Assembly (NCBI GenBank): GCA_943327025.2
Contig: CALPVO020000210.1
Span: 1-5,015, forward strand
Length of the DNA stretch: 5,015 nt
Direction: 5' to 3'
Origin: Janthinobacterium lividum
GTDB taxonomy: Bacteria > Pseudomonadota > Gammaproteobacteria > Steroidobacterales > Steroidobacteraceae
Position 1 is the first letter of the stretch; every line of letters begins with the position of its first letter. A program made the translations under genes and the position numbers. Below, in pieces: positions 1-5,015 of the stretch. A model generated the notes under the pieces. The model did no database searches and was not told where the DNA came from. It was given only the letters and a program-made list of their open reading frames with translations.

Positions 1-566
1 ATGCTCGGCAAAACCGAGTTGGCGCGCACGCCGGTGCCCTTCAGATTGGCGGCGGCCGAATCCACCATAGCGACGGCCGCGGCTTTCGAAGCAACAAACT
101 CCGCCGCCGAAGCCACGTGCTGGACCGCGGCAACCGCGGCAATGTTAACGATGGCGCCACGACGCTGCGCAAGCAAAGTTGGCACCACAGTGCGTAGCAA
201 ACGGTAACCGGACCGCAGGTTCAGCGCGAGCATCTTGTCTAGCGCATCTGCCGGCATCTCCCAAGGAGGAGAACCGGCGGCGTACCCGCCAACGGCATTC
301 ACGACAGCGTCGAGTTGGCCATGACGCGCAACAACCTCGGTAATGAAAGTCTGCAGAGCGGTTTCATCGAGCACATCGACCACATGCCCTTCAAGACGAT
401 GGCTGCTTTCGGCTGCGGCCAGTTGCAGCGCGTCGAACTCCATTTGGCTGCGATAGGTGACCACTACGGTTGCCCCTTCCGCCAGAAAGGCAAGACTGAC
501 GCCCTTGCCCAACCCGCCGGTACCGCCGGTGACCACGACCACTTGGCTGTTGAAACGTTGCTGCAT
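1..566 (-). CDS. SDR-family oxidoreductase, N-terminal part, catalytic Ser and Tyr replaced
   Basis: A minus-strand frame opens with ATG at 566-564 and is still open at the left edge, giving 188 complete codons of a family that is usually about 250 residues. The Rossmann cofactor motif TGGTGGLG (residues 13-20) fits TGxxxGxG. Arg39 after the second strand suggests NADP(H) preference, D64-V65 fits the adenine-contacting Asp, and N90 with the NAVGG segment and N116 (LALNL) are the usual structural and catalytic Asn positions. The catalytic centre is unusual. Where FabG-type enzymes have Ser in the strand before the active site this protein reads NIAAVAA (Ala144), and the YxxxK motif reads FVASK (Phe157, Lys161). 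The 13-residue spacing between the two positions is normal, so the alignment is secure. The frame ends in NSVLPS, as in active relatives. It may be a non-catalytic or altered SDR; substrate unknown. The start has only a weak AGAG-like ribosome site. The gene is divergent from the reductase at 867. Confidence 0.92.
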   Translation of the reverse strand, partial: MQQRFNSQVVVVTGGTGGLGKGVSLAFLAEGATVVVTYRSQMEFDALQLAAAESSHRLEGHVVDVLDETALQTFITEVVARHGQLDAVVNAVGGYAAGSPPWEMPADALDKMLALNLRSGYRLLRTVVPTLLAQRRGAIVNIAAVAAVQHVASAAEFVASKAAAVAMVDSAAANLKGTGVRANSVLPS

Positions 567-686
567 GAGGTGCTCTGCGAAAAACGCTAGTGAGGGGTGG
601 GTTCGAGTGTGAAGCCGATCAAGGGTAGCTAACACGCGCTGCCACCTTGAAGATAGCAGAGGCCACAAGACTCGTTAGGCGCTATC

Positions 687-702
687 GGTGTAAAGGGTGT
701 AA
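687..702 (+). repeat. Two direct copies of GGTGTAA, 9-bp period
   Basis: GGTGTAA occurs at 687-693 and again at 696-702, in the middle of the divergent spacer. Its position would suit a regulator half-site pair, but seven-base repeats arise easily by chance and the 9-bp period does not place both on the same helical face. No regulator can be assigned. Confidence 0.25.
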
Positions 703-851
703 TGCCGTACATTTAACGCGGACGCGTACCCTTCCGTCCGTTGTGGCACGGCAGGCCGTGGCAAGATGATGACCGGCTGTCGTGGCCAATGATGCCGGGT
801 TCCTGCAGACACCCGCCGCCGGTCGCATTACAGTATTTTTCTCTCCCTTTC

Positions 852-858
852 AGTAGGT
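852..858 (+). promoter_or_regulatory. Ribosome binding site deciding the start of the CurA-like gene
   Basis: AGTAGGT lies 8 bases before the ATG at 867 and is the best Shine-Dalgarno-like match in the region. It supports ATG 867 over the upstream in-frame ATG at 741, whose extra 42 residues (rich in Pro, His, Trp and Met) have no counterpart in the family. Confidence 0.55.
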
Positions 859-866
859 ACTCCACC

Positions 867-1892
867 ATGCATCGTCGCGTCGTTCTCGCTCAGCGCCCTG
901 TCGGCGTCCCCACGCTTGACTCGTTCCGTCTCGAGGAGGGTCCCGTGCCCACGGCGGGCGACGGTGAAGTGCTCTTGCGGACGCTTTACCTCTCGCTGGA
1001 CCCGTACATGCGCGGCCGCATGAGCGATGGCCCTTCGTATGCCGAACCGGTAGCGGTGGGCGGCGTCATGGTAGGCGGCACCGTTAGCCGCGTACTGGAA
1101 TCAAAGGCGGCCGGCTTTCAGGTGGGCGACGTGGTGCTCGGCAACACGGGCTGGCAAACCCATGCGGTGATGAAGCCGGGCGCCACGCCCATGAACTCGT
1201 TAGTGAAACTAGACCCGAAGCTGGCCCCGGCTTCCTGGTCCCTGGGCGTGCTCGGCATGCCCGGCCTGACGGCCTATGTTGGCTTGCTCGATTTGGGCCA
1301 ACCCAAAGCCGGCGAAACTGTGGTGGTGGCTTCGGCCACGGGCCCGGTGGGCGCCACTGTGGGGCAGATTGCGAAACTGAAGGGCTGCCGTGTGGTGGGC
1401 ATTGCCGGCGGCGCCGCGAAGTGCGAGTTCGCCGTGAAGGAGCTCGGCTTCGATGCCTGCATCGACCATCATCGTGACGACCTCGCCGCTGCTTTGGCCG
1501 AAGCCTGCCCGAAGGGCATCGACGTCTATTTCGAAAACGTCGGTGGCAAGGTGCTGCAAGCGGTGGTGCCGTTGTTCAATACCGGCGCCCGCATGCCCGT
1601 CTGTGGCGTCATCGCCTGGTACAACCTCACCCGCTTGCCCGAAGGCCCGGACCTCACCCCGGTACTGATGCGCAACATCCTGACCAAGCGCTTGAAAGTA
1701 CAAGGCTTTATCGTTTCCGACCACTACGACCGACTGGGCGCATTCCACCGCGACATGGCCGGTTGGGTGCATGCGGGCCAAGTGAAGTACCGCGAAGACC
1801 TGACCTTAGGATTGGAGAACGCCCCGGCTGCATTCCTCGGCCTGCTGAAGGGCAGCAACTTCGGCAAGGTAGTGGTGCAGGTGGCGGAGTAG
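867..1892 (+). CDS. NADP-dependent medium-chain reductase, CurA / LTB4 12-hydroxydehydrogenase family
   Basis: The protein is 341 residues from ATG 867, close to the roughly 345 of E. coli CurA. This family of zinc-independent medium-chain reductases uses NADPH to reduce the carbon-carbon double bond of alpha,beta-unsaturated ketones and aldehydes (curcumin, leukotriene or prostaglandin derivatives, alkenals) in the cytoplasm. The hallmark SLDPYMRGRM stands at residues 43-52, and no structural or catalytic zinc cysteines are present. The Rossmann segment VVVASATGPVGATVGQ (about 152-167) carries the AxxGxxG turn, followed by GIAGG at about 178-182 and Lys185, in the region that binds the NADP 2'-phosphate. 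FENVGG (about 222-227) and GVIAWYN (about 247-253) are further family blocks, and the C-terminus ends in the usual GKVVVQV strand. It is complete, with TAG at 1890-1892 and no frameshift. The true substrate cannot be read from sequence; the role is probably detoxification of reactive enones. It faces the SDR gene across the divergent spacer. No clear terminator follows. Confidence 0.93.
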   Translation: MHRRVVLAQRPVGVPTLDSFRLEEGPVPTAGDGEVLLRTLYLSLDPYMRGRMSDGPSYAEPVAVGGVMVGGTVSRVLESKAAGFQVGDVVLGNTGWQTHAVMKPGATPMNSLVKLDPKLAPASWSLGVLGMPGLTAYVGLLDLGQPKAGETVVVASATGPVGATVGQIAKLKGCRVVGIAGGAAKCEFAVKELGFDACIDHHRDDLAAALAEACPKGIDVYFENVGGKVLQAVVPLFNTGARMPVCGVIAWYNLTRLPEGPDLTPVLMRNILTKRLKVQGFIVSDHYDRLGAFHRDMAGWVHAGQVKYREDLTLGLENAPAAFLGLLKGSNFGKVVVQVAE

Positions 1893-2034
1893 GCTATTTG
1901 CCGTTGAAGCACTCGAAATACAGCGCAACGGCGGCGAAAACTTCCTAAATGGCGGCAACTTGACCTGAAATAGGGACTGCTCTGTCGGTAGCCCATGTTC
2001 CATAGTGGTGGCGCAGAAATTGTTCGACTGCGTT

Positions 2035-2068
2035 AAAGTAATACTCTGCTGATAAGGAGTATTACTTT
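2035..2068. promoter_or_regulatory. Perfect 12-bp inverted repeat over the vapB start: probable VapBC operator
   Basis: AAAGTAATACTC (2035-2046) and GAGTATTACTTT (2057-2068) are exact reverse complements separated by the 10 bases TGCTGATAAG. VapB/AbrB-type antitoxins, with their toxins, bind palindromes at their own promoters, so this is the expected autorepression site. The right arm takes in the end of the Shine-Dalgarno sequence and the first two bases of the TTG start. The same sequence in mRNA could fold into a hairpin limiting translation. A weak promoter guess (TTGTTC at 2020-2025 with TACTCT at 2042-2047) would lie under the left arm; I do not rely on it. Confidence 0.8.
2053..2059 (+). 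promoter_or_regulatory. Strong ribosome binding site for vapB
   Basis: TAAGGAG ends 7 bases before the TTG at 2067 and is the best Shine-Dalgarno sequence in the window. It settles the non-ATG start. Its last three bases belong to the right arm of the operator palindrome, so repressor binding and any mRNA hairpin both affect this site. Confidence 0.8.
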
Positions 2069-2330
2069 GGCTCACAAGCTCACTACCAAGGGGCAGGTCA
2101 CCGTGCCGTTGAAAGTACGTCACCATTTGGGCATCGCGCCTGGCGATGCCGTGGACTTTCGCATTGCTGCGGATGGCTCCGTCCAGGTGGTACCAGCGTC
2201 GGCCATGCCTGTCGCGGCGCCACCCGACCGCTTCGGCGCACTGCGCGGACGCGCCACGGTCAAATTGTCCACGGAAGAAATCATGACCTTGACCCGTGGC
2301 CCCGGCGCAGTCCCCGGGGACGGCGAATGA
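2067..2330 (+). CDS. vapB: VapB-type antitoxin, AbrB/SpoVT DNA-binding domain
   Basis: This 87-residue protein starts at TTG 2067, read as Met, giving MAHKLTTKGQVTVPLKVRHH, the classic swapped-hairpin AbrB/MazE/SpoVT N-terminus (about residues 1-45). The domain dimerises and binds the operator palindrome. A Pro/Ala-rich linker (about 46-55) leads to a C-terminal segment, RFGALRGRA then LSTEEIMTLTRG (about 56-80), of the kind that threads into the VapC groove and blocks its active site. The last few residues are Gly/Pro-rich and probably disordered. Role: antidote and, with VapC, repressor of its own operon. The start is chosen from the strong TAAGGAG site and the family N-terminus; there is no usable ATG. 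The stop codon overlaps the vapC start (ATGA), implying translational coupling and matched production of the pair. Seen: domain and overlap. Inferred: partner and autoregulation. Confidence 0.93.
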   Translation: MAHKLTTKGQVTVPLKVRHHLGIAPGDAVDFRIAADGSVQVVPASAMPVAAPPDRFGALRGRATVKLSTEEIMTLTRGPGAVPGDGE

Positions 2331-2734
2331 CGCTGGTTGACACGAACGTCCTGCTGGACGTGCTGCAAGGCGACGTCGTGTGGGCTGACTGGTCCCGAGC
2401 TGCCTTGAACCTCGCTGCGGCTCAGGACACCTTGTTCATCAACCCGCTGGTCTACGCGGAACTGTCGCTCGCCTTTGTCCGCATCGAAGAATTGGAAGCT
2501 GTGGTTCACGAGGCGGGCCTCGAGTACCGCGAGCTGCCGAAGGAAGCTCTCTTCCTCGGTGCGAAAGCCTTTCAGGCGTATCGTCGTGGACAGTCTTCGA
2601 GAACCCGCGTCCTGCCGGATTTTCTGATTGGCGCGCATGCTGCGGTGACTGGTGCTGCGTTGTTGACGCGCGACCGCCGCACCTACCGCACCTGGTTTCC
2701 TACAGTCCGCCTCATCGCCCCCGAGATGGGCTGA
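2327..2734 (+). CDS. vapC: VapC-type PIN-domain toxin ribonuclease
   Basis: The protein has 135 residues, typical of VapC/FitB toxins. It is a PIN-domain, metal-dependent endoribonuclease; characterised members cut tRNA or rRNA sites and stop translation when free of antitoxin. The conserved acidic residues are all present: D5 in LVDTNVLLD, E45 in NPLVYAELS, D98 in VLPDFLIGAHA and D116 in LLTRDRRTY. The toxin therefore looks catalytically intact. The C-terminal TWFPTVRLIAPE is the usual last strand. The ATG at 2327 overlaps the vapB stop by 4 bp, and a GGGGA within a 10-bp palindrome (TCCCCGGGGA, 2311-2320) lies 6 bases upstream as a possible ribosome site. The stop at 2732-2734 lies inside the candidate glpS promoter. 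The RNA target cannot be told from sequence. No sign of truncation or frameshift. Confidence 0.95.
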   Translation: MTLVDTNVLLDVLQGDVVWADWSRAALNLAAAQDTLFINPLVYAELSLAFVRIEELEAVVHEAGLEYRELPKEALFLGAKAFQAYRRGQSSRTRVLPDFLIGAHAAVTGAALLTRDRRTYRTWFPTVRLIAPEMG

Positions 2735-2759
2735 CGCCGCCCCTGCGCCCCCGTATCAT
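2731..2759 (+). promoter_or_regulatory. Candidate sigma70 promoter for glpS, leaderless transcript
   Basis: CTGACG (2731-2736, four of six matches to TTGACA), a 17-bp spacer and TATCAT (2754-2759, five of six matches to TATAAT) form the best promoter match I found. Six bases follow the -10 box before the ATG at 2766, so the predicted first transcribed base is the A of the glpS start codon. This agrees with the lack of any Shine-Dalgarno sequence before glpS (the preceding bases are CGCCAG). The -35 box overlaps the vapC stop codon. Confidence 0.55.
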
Positions 2760-2765
2760 CGCCAG

Positions 2766-3950
2766 ATGTCCGCCACGCTTCACCCCGCCGCGCTCGCTTT
2801 GAAACTGGAAGGGGTGGAGAAGCGGGTCGGGGCTGCTACCCACCTTTACCCCTTTCATCTGGACCTGGTCCCGGGCCAGCTGAATGTGTTGCTAGGCGCC
2901 ACGCTCGCCGGCAAGACTTCGCTGCTGCGTCTGATGGCCGGGCTGGATGCGCCCAGCGCTGGGCGAATTCAGGAAGGGAGCGGTGGTGCTTGGCGCGACG
3001 TGACGGGCCTGCCCGTGCGGCAGCGCGACCTCGCCATGGTCTACCAGCAGTTCATCAACTACCCGTCTTTGAGTGTTCGCGAAAACATTGCTTCGCCGCT
3101 GCGGCTGCGCGGCGTGGCGAAGGGTGAACTGGAACAGCGGGTAGCGACCATTGCGGAGCAGTTGCGGCTGACGCCGTTCCTCGACCGTCGTCCTGCCGAA
3201 CTTTCCGGCGGGCAGCAACAGCGTACCGCCTTGGCGCGCGCCTTGGCCAAAGACGCCGGGCTACTGCTGCTCGACGAACCGTTGGTGAATCTGGACTACA
3301 AGCTGCGCGAAGAACTGCGCGCCGAGTTGCTGCAGTTGCTGCGGGTACGTAATACCACGGTGGTGTACGCCACGACGGAACCCCAGGAAGCCCTGCAACT
3401 GGGCGGCAACGTGGTGGTGATGGAAGCAGGGCGCGTGGTGCAAAGCGGCCCCACGCTTGAAGTCTTCCATCGCCCGGCGACGCTGGCGGCGGCGCGAGCC
3501 TTCAGCGACCCACCCTTAAACGTGCTGCCGGCGCGCTTTGATGGCACGCGCGGAATAGCCACTCTGGTCAGCGGTACGGCCAACGGTTTGGCTAGCGGTC
3601 TGTCCGGCGGCCTAGAAGTAGCCTTGTCACCCGCGGCGGTGGCTGCGGTGCGCGCGGCTGGAGTGAACGAATTGCTGCTGGCCTTGCGTCCACACCAACT
3701 GCATTCCGAGCCTGGCGGTTGCCGCAATCTCACTTTGCAAGGCACCGTGGAGTTGGCCGAGATTAGCGGTTCAGACACCTATCTCCATGTGCACACGGCA
3801 GGCGGCGACGTGGTGGCGCAATGGCGTGGTATTCATCCCCTGTCGCTCGGTTCGCGGGCCCATCTTTTTTTAGATCCGCGTGAGTTCTTTGGCTTCACCT
3901 GCGAAGGGGCAGCGCTGTTTGCCCCCGCCGCGGCCGCGGGGGAAACCTGA
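2766..3950 (+). CDS. glpS: Glycerol ABC importer ATP-binding subunit GlpS, switch His replaced by Thr
   Basis: This 394-residue cytoplasmic ATPase belongs to the MalK/UgpC-like group and most resembles GlpS of the rhizobial glpSTPQV glycerol uptake system (from memory of family sequences). Blocks seen: Walker A GATLAGKT (44-51), Q-loop VYQQFINYP (Q94), canonical signature LSGGQQQR (146-153), Walker B LLLLDEP with catalytic E171, and D-loop NLD (175-177). The H-loop, normally VTHD, reads YATTEP, placing Thr204 where the ATP-sensing His belongs; I recall this ATTEP motif as typical of GlpS. Roughly residues 260-394 form the C-terminal TOBE-type regulatory domain (LLALRPHQLH, about 305-314), with a Ser/Gly-rich patch near 266-282. 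It is somewhat longer than the 350-370 usual for such subunits. ATG 2766 has no ribosome site but sits at the predicted transcription start. The stop overlaps the glpT start (TGATG), implying coupled synthesis of the two partners. Confidence 0.88.
   Translation: MSATLHPAALALKLEGVEKRVGAATHLYPFHLDLVPGQLNVLLGATLAGKTSLLRLMAGLDAPSAGRIQEGSGGAWRDVTGLPVRQRDLAMVYQQFINYPSLSVRENIASPLRLRGVAKGELEQRVATIAEQLRLTPFLDRRPAELSGGQQQRTALARALAKDAGLLLLDEPLVNLDYKLREELRAELLQLLRVRNTTVVYATTEPQEALQLGGNVVVMEAGRVVQSGPTLEVFHRPATLAAARAFSDPPLNVLPARFDGTRGIATLVSGTANGLASGLSGGLEVALSPAAVAAVRAAGVNELLLALRPHQLHSEPGGCRNLTLQGTVELAEISGSDTYLHVHTAGGDVVAQWRGIHPLSLGSRAHLFLDPREFFGFTCEGAALFAPAAAAGET
3922..3942 (+). promoter_or_regulatory. GC-rich hairpin just before the glpT start
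   Basis: CCCCCGC (3922-3928) and GCGGGGG (3936-3942) are exact reverse complements around a 7-base loop CGCGGCC, inside the end of glpS. The right arm holds the only purine-rich ribosome-site candidate for glpT (GGGGG ending 7 bases before ATG 3950). In mRNA the stem would hide that site until ribosomes finishing glpS open it, which fits strict translational coupling. It is not followed by a T-run, so it is not an intrinsic terminator. High GC makes chance formation possible. Confidence 0.45.
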
Positions 3951-5015
3951 TGGCGCGCATTGAACTGGTGGACGTAGGCCATGCTTACGGCGGTGCTGCT
4001 AACGCCGGCACCGAAACGCGCTGGGCCTTGCGGCCCATGACCATGACTTGGCGCGATGGGGGTGCTTACGCCTTGCTCGGCCCTTCGGGCTGCGGCAAGA
4101 CCACGCTGCTCAATCTCATTTCGGGTTTGCTCACGCCAACGCAAGGCCGCATTCTCTTCGACGGCAAGGACATCACGCAGCTGGGCCCGCGTGAACGCAA
4201 TATCGCGCAGGTGTTTCAGTTCCCAGTGCTGTACGACACCATGACGGTATTCGACAACCTGGCTTTCCCGCTACGCAACCGTGGCTGGAAGGAAGCCGCA
4301 GTACGTACGCGCGTCAGCGAGGTAGCGGAACTGCTGGACCTTGCCGGGGACTTGAAGCGCCGCGCGCGTGGCTTGCCGCCCGACGCGCAACAAAAAATAT
4401 CGCTGGGCCGTGGGTTGGTGCGAACCGATGTGGCGGCCGTGCTGCTCGATGAACCGCTCACCGTCATTGACCCACACCTGAAGTGGCTGCTGCGGCGCAA
4501 GTTGAAGCAGATTCACCAGCAATTGAAGGTGTCGCTCATCTACGTGACGCACGACCAAGTGGAAGCACTCACCTTCGCTGAAGAAGTGGTGGTGATGAAC
4601 CACGGTGAAGTGCTGCAAGTGGGTACGCCGCAAGCGCTCTATGAAGCGCCGGAGCACACGTTTGTCGGTCACTTTATCGGTTCGCCCGGCATGAATTTTC
4701 TGCCGTGCCAGCTTGGCGCTAACGAAGTCCGAATGGGTGACGTCACACTGCCTATGGACGCCGACTGGCTTGCGCGTGCCGCTGCGGCAGGCAGCGAACA
4801 TCAGTTGGGTTTCCGGCCGGATTCCGCGGAAGTGTTGGCCGCGCCGGTGGACAGTGCTGCTGGCGCGGCATGGCAACCGGCACGAGTACAGGCCTTCCAG
4901 CCCATGGGCACGCACAGCCTATTGCAGCTAAGTTTTGGCGGCAGCAGTGTCTGGGTGCGTGCCCCGGCAGCATTCCAACCGGCGGGCGACCACGTGTGGC
5001 TGCGGCCGTTGCCCG
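3950..5015 (+). CDS. glpT: Glycerol ABC importer ATP-binding subunit GlpT (incomplete), degenerate signature motif
   Basis: The frame begins with ATG at 3950, sharing its A with the glpS stop, and stays open to the right edge (355 codons seen; probably nearly complete). It is the second ATPase of the glycerol importer; the ABC glpT is unrelated to the glycerol-3-phosphate antiporter of the same symbol. Blocks seen: Walker A GPSGCGKT (44-51), Q-loop VFQFPVLYD (Q90), Walker B VLLDEP with catalytic E168, D-loop VID (172-174) and a normal H-loop YVTHDQVEAL (His201). The signature that should read LSGGQQQR is LPPDAQQK (142-149), followed by ISLGRGLV. FVGHFIGSPGMNF (about 238-250) and the C-terminal TOBE-type region follow, as in rhizobial GlpT. 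The missing signature complements the missing switch His of GlpS, so the two probably form an obligate heterodimer. Permease and solute-binding genes are expected downstream. Other sugar or polyol importers are the alternative. Confidence 0.88.
   Translation, partial: MARIELVDVGHAYGGAANAGTETRWALRPMTMTWRDGGAYALLGPSGCGKTTLLNLISGLLTPTQGRILFDGKDITQLGPRERNIAQVFQFPVLYDTMTVFDNLAFPLRNRGWKEAAVRTRVSEVAELLDLAGDLKRRARGLPPDAQQKISLGRGLVRTDVAAVLLDEPLTVIDPHLKWLLRRKLKQIHQQLKVSLIYVTHDQVEALTFAEEVVVMNHGEVLQVGTPQALYEAPEHTFVGHFIGSPGMNFLPCQLGANEVRMGDVTLPMDADWLARAAAAGSEHQLGFRPDSAEVLAAPVDSAAGAAWQPARVQAFQPMGTHSLLQLSFGGSSVWVRAPAAFQPAGDHVWLRPLP

Larger units (their letters stand above)
567..866. other. Divergent intergenic spacer (SDR / CurA-like reductase)
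   Basis: This 300-bp spacer separates two divergently transcribed genes and must hold their promoters unless they are expressed from further away. I found no pair of -35 and -10 boxes convincing on either strand. The only ordered structure I can see is a tandem GGTGTAA motif at 687-702 and a short AT-richer stretch around 708-715. A plus-strand reading frame runs through 741-866 into the reductase gene, but its residues do not resemble the family N-terminus, so I treat it as untranslated leader. Confidence 0.5.

Noticed and set aside
315..590. Plus-strand open frame opposite the SDR gene
   Set aside because: The minus-strand SDR frame has clear family motifs through the same bases; the plus-strand frame has none.
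683..713. Possible promoter TCGGTG / TACATT in the divergent spacer
   Set aside because: The -10 matches only four of six bases and the -35 is poor; with such weak boxes it cannot be told from background.
741..866. Upstream in-frame ATG at 741 that would add 42 residues to the CurA-like reductase
   Set aside because: The added residues do not match the family N-terminus, while MHRRVVLAQRPVG from ATG 867 does, and a plausible ribosome site (AGTAGGT) precedes 867.
1209..1781. 190-codon minus-strand open frame inside the CurA-like gene
   Set aside because: It is antisense to a well-recognised gene, His- and Gly-rich in the way shadow frames of GC-rich genes are, and has no recognisable domain.
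1900..1932. Inverted repeat GCCGTTG / CAACGGC after the CurA-like gene as a terminator
   Set aside because: The 7-bp arms are exact, but the loop is 19 bases, and no T-run follows on the plus strand. It is too weak to call.
2311..2320. Perfect 10-bp palindrome TCCCCGGGGA near the end of vapB as an operator
   Set aside because: It is short, entirely within coding sequence, GC-rich, and better explained as containing the GGGGA ribosome site for vapC.
4271..4915. 214-codon minus-strand open frame inside glpT
   Set aside because: It lies opposite conserved ABC ATPase motifs on the plus strand and shows no domain of its own.

Overview
The window looks like chromosomal DNA of a GC-rich (roughly 60 % by eye) proteobacterium, probably beta- or gamma-proteobacterial. 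This placement is an inference from base composition, codon choice and gene families, not from a diagnostic marker gene. I see no rRNA, tRNA, CRISPR array, transposase or phage gene. Gene density is high, with one 300-bp and one 174-bp spacer.

Layout. (1) Positions 566 to 1 on the minus strand hold the N-terminal part of a short-chain dehydrogenase/reductase (SDR) that runs off the left edge. Its NAD(P)-binding motif is intact, but the catalytic Ser and Tyr positions are Ala and Phe. (2) A 300-bp divergent spacer (567-866) separates it from a plus-strand NADP-dependent medium-chain reductase of the CurA/leukotriene B4 12-hydroxydehydrogenase family (867-1892). (3) A type II toxin-antitoxin operon follows: an AbrB-type antitoxin (VapB, TTG start, 2067-2330) overlapping by 4 bp a PIN-domain toxin (VapC, 2327-2734). 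A perfect 12-bp inverted repeat covers the antitoxin ribosome binding site and start codon and is the obvious candidate autoregulatory operator. (4) Next come the first two genes of a glycerol ABC importer, glpS (2766-3950) and glpT (3950 to the right edge, incomplete), joined by a TGATG stop/start overlap.

How the genes work together. VapB and VapC should form a self-repressing toxin-antitoxin complex. GlpS and GlpT should be the two different ATPase subunits of one importer, with the permeases and the solute-binding protein expected just beyond the right edge. The two ATPases are complementary in their defects: GlpS lacks the switch-loop histidine and GlpT lacks the LSGGQ signature. A GlpS-GlpT heterodimer would therefore have one consensus and one degenerate ATP site. 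A promoter-like element at 2731-2759, whose -35 overlaps the vapC stop codon, would start transcription at the A of the glpS ATG. This suggests a leaderless glp transcript independent of the toxin-antitoxin operon.

I do not see a wholly new system here. The points most worth a second look are the asymmetric GlpST ATP sites, the catalytically degenerate SDR, the leaderless promoter and the operator placed over the vapB start.
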